NCBI GenBank assembly: GCA_910583755.1
Contig: CAJTZO010000067.1
Coordinates: 1-7,041 of the forward strand
Direction of reading: 5' to 3'
Length of the DNA: 7,041 nt
Origin: an uncultured Clostridia bacterium
GTDB lineage: Bacteria > Bacillota > Clostridia > Lachnospirales > Anaerotignaceae
Shown: piece by piece, positions 5,204-7,041 of the stretch
Position numbering within the stretch: position 1 is the first letter of the stretch
Layout: the number at the start of each line of letters is the position of its first letter
Translations under genes and position numbers: made by a program
Notes under the pieces: generated by a model
The model's database searches: none
Seen by the model: the letters and a program-made list of their open reading frames with translations, nothing else
What the model was told of the DNA's origin: nothing

Positions 5204-6205
5204 TTAGTCCCTCCTAAAATTTGATATTAAAAGTTCTTTTATTTTGTTTCTTGACTTGCCATTGCAGTTAATCATACGAGCAGCTTCTACTCTTTTTATA
5301 TTATAATCTTTGTATATCGTATCAAAAAAATCATCATTCTCATTCACATTCTTAGGGTCCGAATTACTAACAAGTACTTTTGCACCTTTTTGATGAATAG
5401 TATGAATAAAATTTGCAAGTTCTTTCTGTTTTTCATCATTAAATAAATCTGTTGTATAAGCTGTAAAATTCGATGTATCTGTAAGAGGTCTATATGGTGG
5501 GTCTATGTAAACAAAAGTATATTCATCAATAAAATCTACCGACTTTTTGTAATCTTCACAAACAATATTTACATTTTTTAATTTTTCTGATACCACATAA
5601 ATATTTTCTTTATCACATATTAATGGATTCTTATATGCTCCCATCGGAACATTGAATAATCCTTTTTTATTTACCCTAAATAAGCCATTAAAACAAGTTT
5701 TGTTTAAAAAAATCATTAATGCCGCTTTTTCTATTGCCTCATTATCATTCACTTTTAAAAAATTAAATCTTTCTCTTTTTTGTAAATAGTAGTTTTTTCT
5801 ATCATTTATCGTAAGAGAAATAAATTCCATTTGCATATTAAAAAGAATTTTTACTAGCTTATTTGGATTATCGCGTATGATTTTATAAGTATTTATCAAT
5901 TCTCCATTAATATCACTAATATAAATTTCTTCTAAATCGTATTTTGAAAGTATATCAAAAAGCACGGCTCCACCACCTACAAAAGGTTCTGCATACTTTG
6001 TTATACTTTTATTCATAAATGGATAATACTTTCTAATTTCTTCTAAAAGTTGAGTTTTTCCACCTGCCCATTTTAAAAATGGCTTCACGTTTTTTGCATT
6101 AATCAAACGATTAGAAGCATTAGAAATCAATTTTACATTATCTGTTATCGTATCTATAGTTTGATTTTTAAAATTATCTATTTTTTTTGTAGGTATTAAT
6201 GCCAT
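5204..6205 (-). CDS. dpnM: Dam/DpnM-type DNA adenine N6-methyltransferase (GATC)
   Basis: Alpha-class (D12 family) enzyme that should methylate adenine in GATC and protect the element and host from the DpnII endonuclease downstream. Conserved blocks are PFLKWAGGK (42-50, SAM binding), EPFVGGGAVLFDI (73-85), SDINGELINTYKII (97-110), NKTCFNGLFRVNKKG (168-182), the catalytic DPPY (235-238) and LVSNSD (278-283). The C-terminus carries the family RMINCNGKSRNKIKELLISN segment (310-329). The 333-residue length includes about 40 residues before the first motif, longer than the short leader in S. pneumoniae DpnM. The ATG at 6205 is supported by AAAGGGG (6213-6219) at 7 nt and by an upstream promoter. 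It is the first gene of the six-gene operon. Family certainty is high; GATC specificity follows from the DpnII partner. Confidence 0.94.
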   Translation of the reverse strand: MALIPTKKIDNFKNQTIDTITDNVKLISNASNRLINAKNVKPFLKWAGGKTQLLEEIRKYYPFMNKSITKYAEPFVGGGAVLFDILSKYDLEEIYISDINGELINTYKIIRDNPNKLVKILFNMQMEFISLTINDRKNYYLQKRERFNFLKVNDNEAIEKAALMIFLNKTCFNGLFRVNKKGLFNVPMGAYKNPLICDKENIYVVSEKLKNVNIVCEDYKKSVDFIDEYTFVYIDPPYRPLTDTSNFTAYTTDLFNDEKQKELANFIHTIHQKGAKVLVSNSDPKNVNENDDFFDTIYKDYNIKRVEAARMINCNGKSRNKIKELLISNFRRD

Positions 6206-6234
6206 ATAGACACCCCTTTATCTTTATAAATATT

Positions 6235-6263
6235 GTTATACACTAAATTAGAAATAAAAGCAA
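6235..6263 (-). promoter_or_regulatory. Predicted promoter of the restriction/Ntn-hydrolase operon
   Basis: On the minus strand TTGCTT (6263-6258) and TATAAC (6240-6235) are separated by exactly 17 nt, with a short leader before the ribosome binding site at 6213-6219 and the ATG at 6205. The 142-bp gap 6206-6347 holds nothing else I can support; no terminator hairpin separates it from the relaxase-like frame upstream. Confidence 0.55.
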
Positions 6264-6347
6264 CATTTTTCATCAAAATATATATAATATTACCAATTAA
6301 TATAACAAGCCTTCATTACTTAAAATCAAAAGTTCTTTTTTATCTGA

Positions 6348-6587
6348 CTATCTCTCTATGTCTTTATGTTGTTCTATAGTTTGTTCATATACATTCGCTT
6401 TTCGTTCTAATTCTTTCAGCTTCTCTATAATACTCTCTTTTTTAGCATATTTTTCTTTTTTCCATTGTTCCACAACTTTTTTGCTTTCAGAATACAATTT
6501 TAAAAATGTTTCTACATCTTTATAACCTTGTTGGTAAACCATTTCTTGTAAATTTTCTTTGCTAACATTAATATTCTCTTTGCAATC
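6348..6587 (-). pseudogene. Detached C-terminal tail of the relaxase-like protein, beyond an in-frame TAA
   Basis: Seventy-nine codons continue in exactly the same frame as the upstream gene after its TAA at 6588-6590: first DCKENINVSKENLQE, then MVYQQGYKDVETFLKLY and a Lys/Glu-rich helical stretch ending at the TAG at 6348-6350. The composition and heptad-like pattern match the coiled coil upstream. The one ATG inside (6540-6542) has no convincing ribosome binding site, so separate translation is unlikely. The best reading is a single nonsense mutation that truncated a longer protein. Alternatives are a sequencing error or a tolerated shorter C-terminus. Confidence 0.65.
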
Positions 6588-7041
6588 TTATATTTTCTGC
6601 TGAAGTAATCTTTTTTGTTTTCCTTTAAAAAATCCTCTTATATTTTTCAGTTCTTTTTCTAATTTTGGTAATTCTACATTTTCTAATTTTTGTATTTCTT
6701 CCACTTGTCTATGTAATTTTAAATTTAAAGTTTCCATTTTCTTAAATTCTTCAATGTCAACGTTTAAAGTAGGTTTTAACTGCATTTTATGTTTTTGAAT
6801 GACATCTTTTAAAATACCATTTGCATTTACCATAATCTGATAAAATAGTTCAGGTTTCCAGCCTTCCATTTCCACAGACCGTTGTATTTTTGTCGTTATT
6901 TCATTCTTTTTTATTACCTTTATCTTTTTATCACTAATACCAACCACAAGAGCCACATCAGCGATTTTATTCCACTCTTGCCTAATGGCATTATCTTTTT
7001 TTATTTGTTCAGCTTTGGGATTGTTTTTGCCGATTTTTTTG
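6588..7041 (-). CDS. C-terminal region of a putative MobA/MobL-type relaxase (partial)
   Basis: The frame is open to the right edge, adding 28 codons before a GTG (6954-6956) that would otherwise look like a start. The visible part begins KKIGKNNPKAEQ, continues NAIRQEWNKIADVALVVGIS, and after about residue 80 becomes a Lys/Glu/Leu-rich coiled coil (VEEIQKLENVELPKLEKELK) followed by basic FFKGKQKRLLQQK. I associate this IGKNNPKAEQ...EWNK arrangement plus coiled-coil tail with the C-termini of Firmicute MobA/MobL (MobQ) relaxases, which nick oriT and pilot the strand in mobilization. The catalytic N-terminal domain lies outside the window, so this is from memory of the family and not from catalytic motifs. 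It ends at a TAA that interrupts a longer frame. The start is not in the window and no oriT is seen. Confidence 0.5.
   Translation of the reverse strand, partial: KKIGKNNPKAEQIKKDNAIRQEWNKIADVALVVGISDKKIKVIKKNEITTKIQRSVEMEGWKPELFYQIMVNANGILKDVIQKHKMQLKPTLNVDIEEFKKMETLNLKLHRQVEEIQKLENVELPKLEKELKNIRGFFKGKQKRLLQQKI

Noticed and set aside
6348..6542. Independent 64-residue gene starting at the ATG at 6542
   Set aside because: It is in the same frame as the upstream relaxase-like protein, separated only by one TAA and 15 codons, and lacks a ribosome binding site. It is better explained as a detached tail.
1..7041. CRISPR array, tRNA or rRNA genes, IS elements
   Set aside because: No regularly spaced repeats, cloverleaf-like sequence, transposase motifs or terminal inverted repeats were seen on either strand.

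Overview
The window is AT-rich (roughly 28% G+C by eye) and looks like part of an integrative mobilizable element or phage/plasmid-like element from a low-GC Firmicute. Strong AGGAGG-type ribosome binding sites, a tyrosine integrase of the Firmicute ICE type, an XRE-family repressor and a DpnII-type restriction system all point that way. The EF-Tu tail encoded in the attachment region ends VTEIIE, which makes me think of Negativicutes, but that is a weak hint only.

Layout. Positions 1-655 (minus) hold the N-terminal 218 residues of a tyrosine integrase that runs off the left edge. A 177-bp divergent control region (656-832) carries facing promoters and a perfect 13-bp inverted repeat, and is followed by an XRE-family repressor on the plus strand (833-1444). 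Positions 1445-1805 have no gene but form what looks like an intact attP. The last 17 codons plus stop of an EF-Tu (tuf) gene (1608-1661, minus) and a tuf-oriented terminator (1535-1569) lie between two perfect copies of a 19-bp sequence (1442-1460 and 1765-1783), each itself a tandem pair of TAGAGCCA, as expected for integrase arm sites. Element-type DNA is therefore on both sides of the tuf tail, which suggests a circular form or a tandem junction rather than an ordinary chromosomal junction.

From 6205 leftwards to 1806 (minus) runs a six-gene cargo operon. In transcription order it encodes a Dam/DpnM-type adenine methylase, a 59-residue cysteine-rich zinc-ribbon-like protein, a DpnII-type GATC endonuclease, a second and different DNA methyltransferase, a proteasome-like Ntn hydrolase whose predicted N-terminal nucleophile is Ser, and a 247-residue protein of unknown function. 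The first five genes are tightly spaced with overlapping ribosome binding sites, and a good sigma-A-like promoter precedes the first. GATC, the expected target of the restriction system, appears to be entirely absent from the window.

The right end (6348-7041, minus) is the C-terminal coiled-coil part of a protein resembling MobA/MobL-type relaxases. Its frame is interrupted by a single TAA and then continues, without a shift, for another 79 codons.

The genes together suggest a repressor-controlled, tuf-targeting mobilizable element carrying a variant DpnII restriction operon. A proteasome-like hydrolase and its unknown partner are appended to that operon and are the best candidates here for an undescribed defence or regulatory module.
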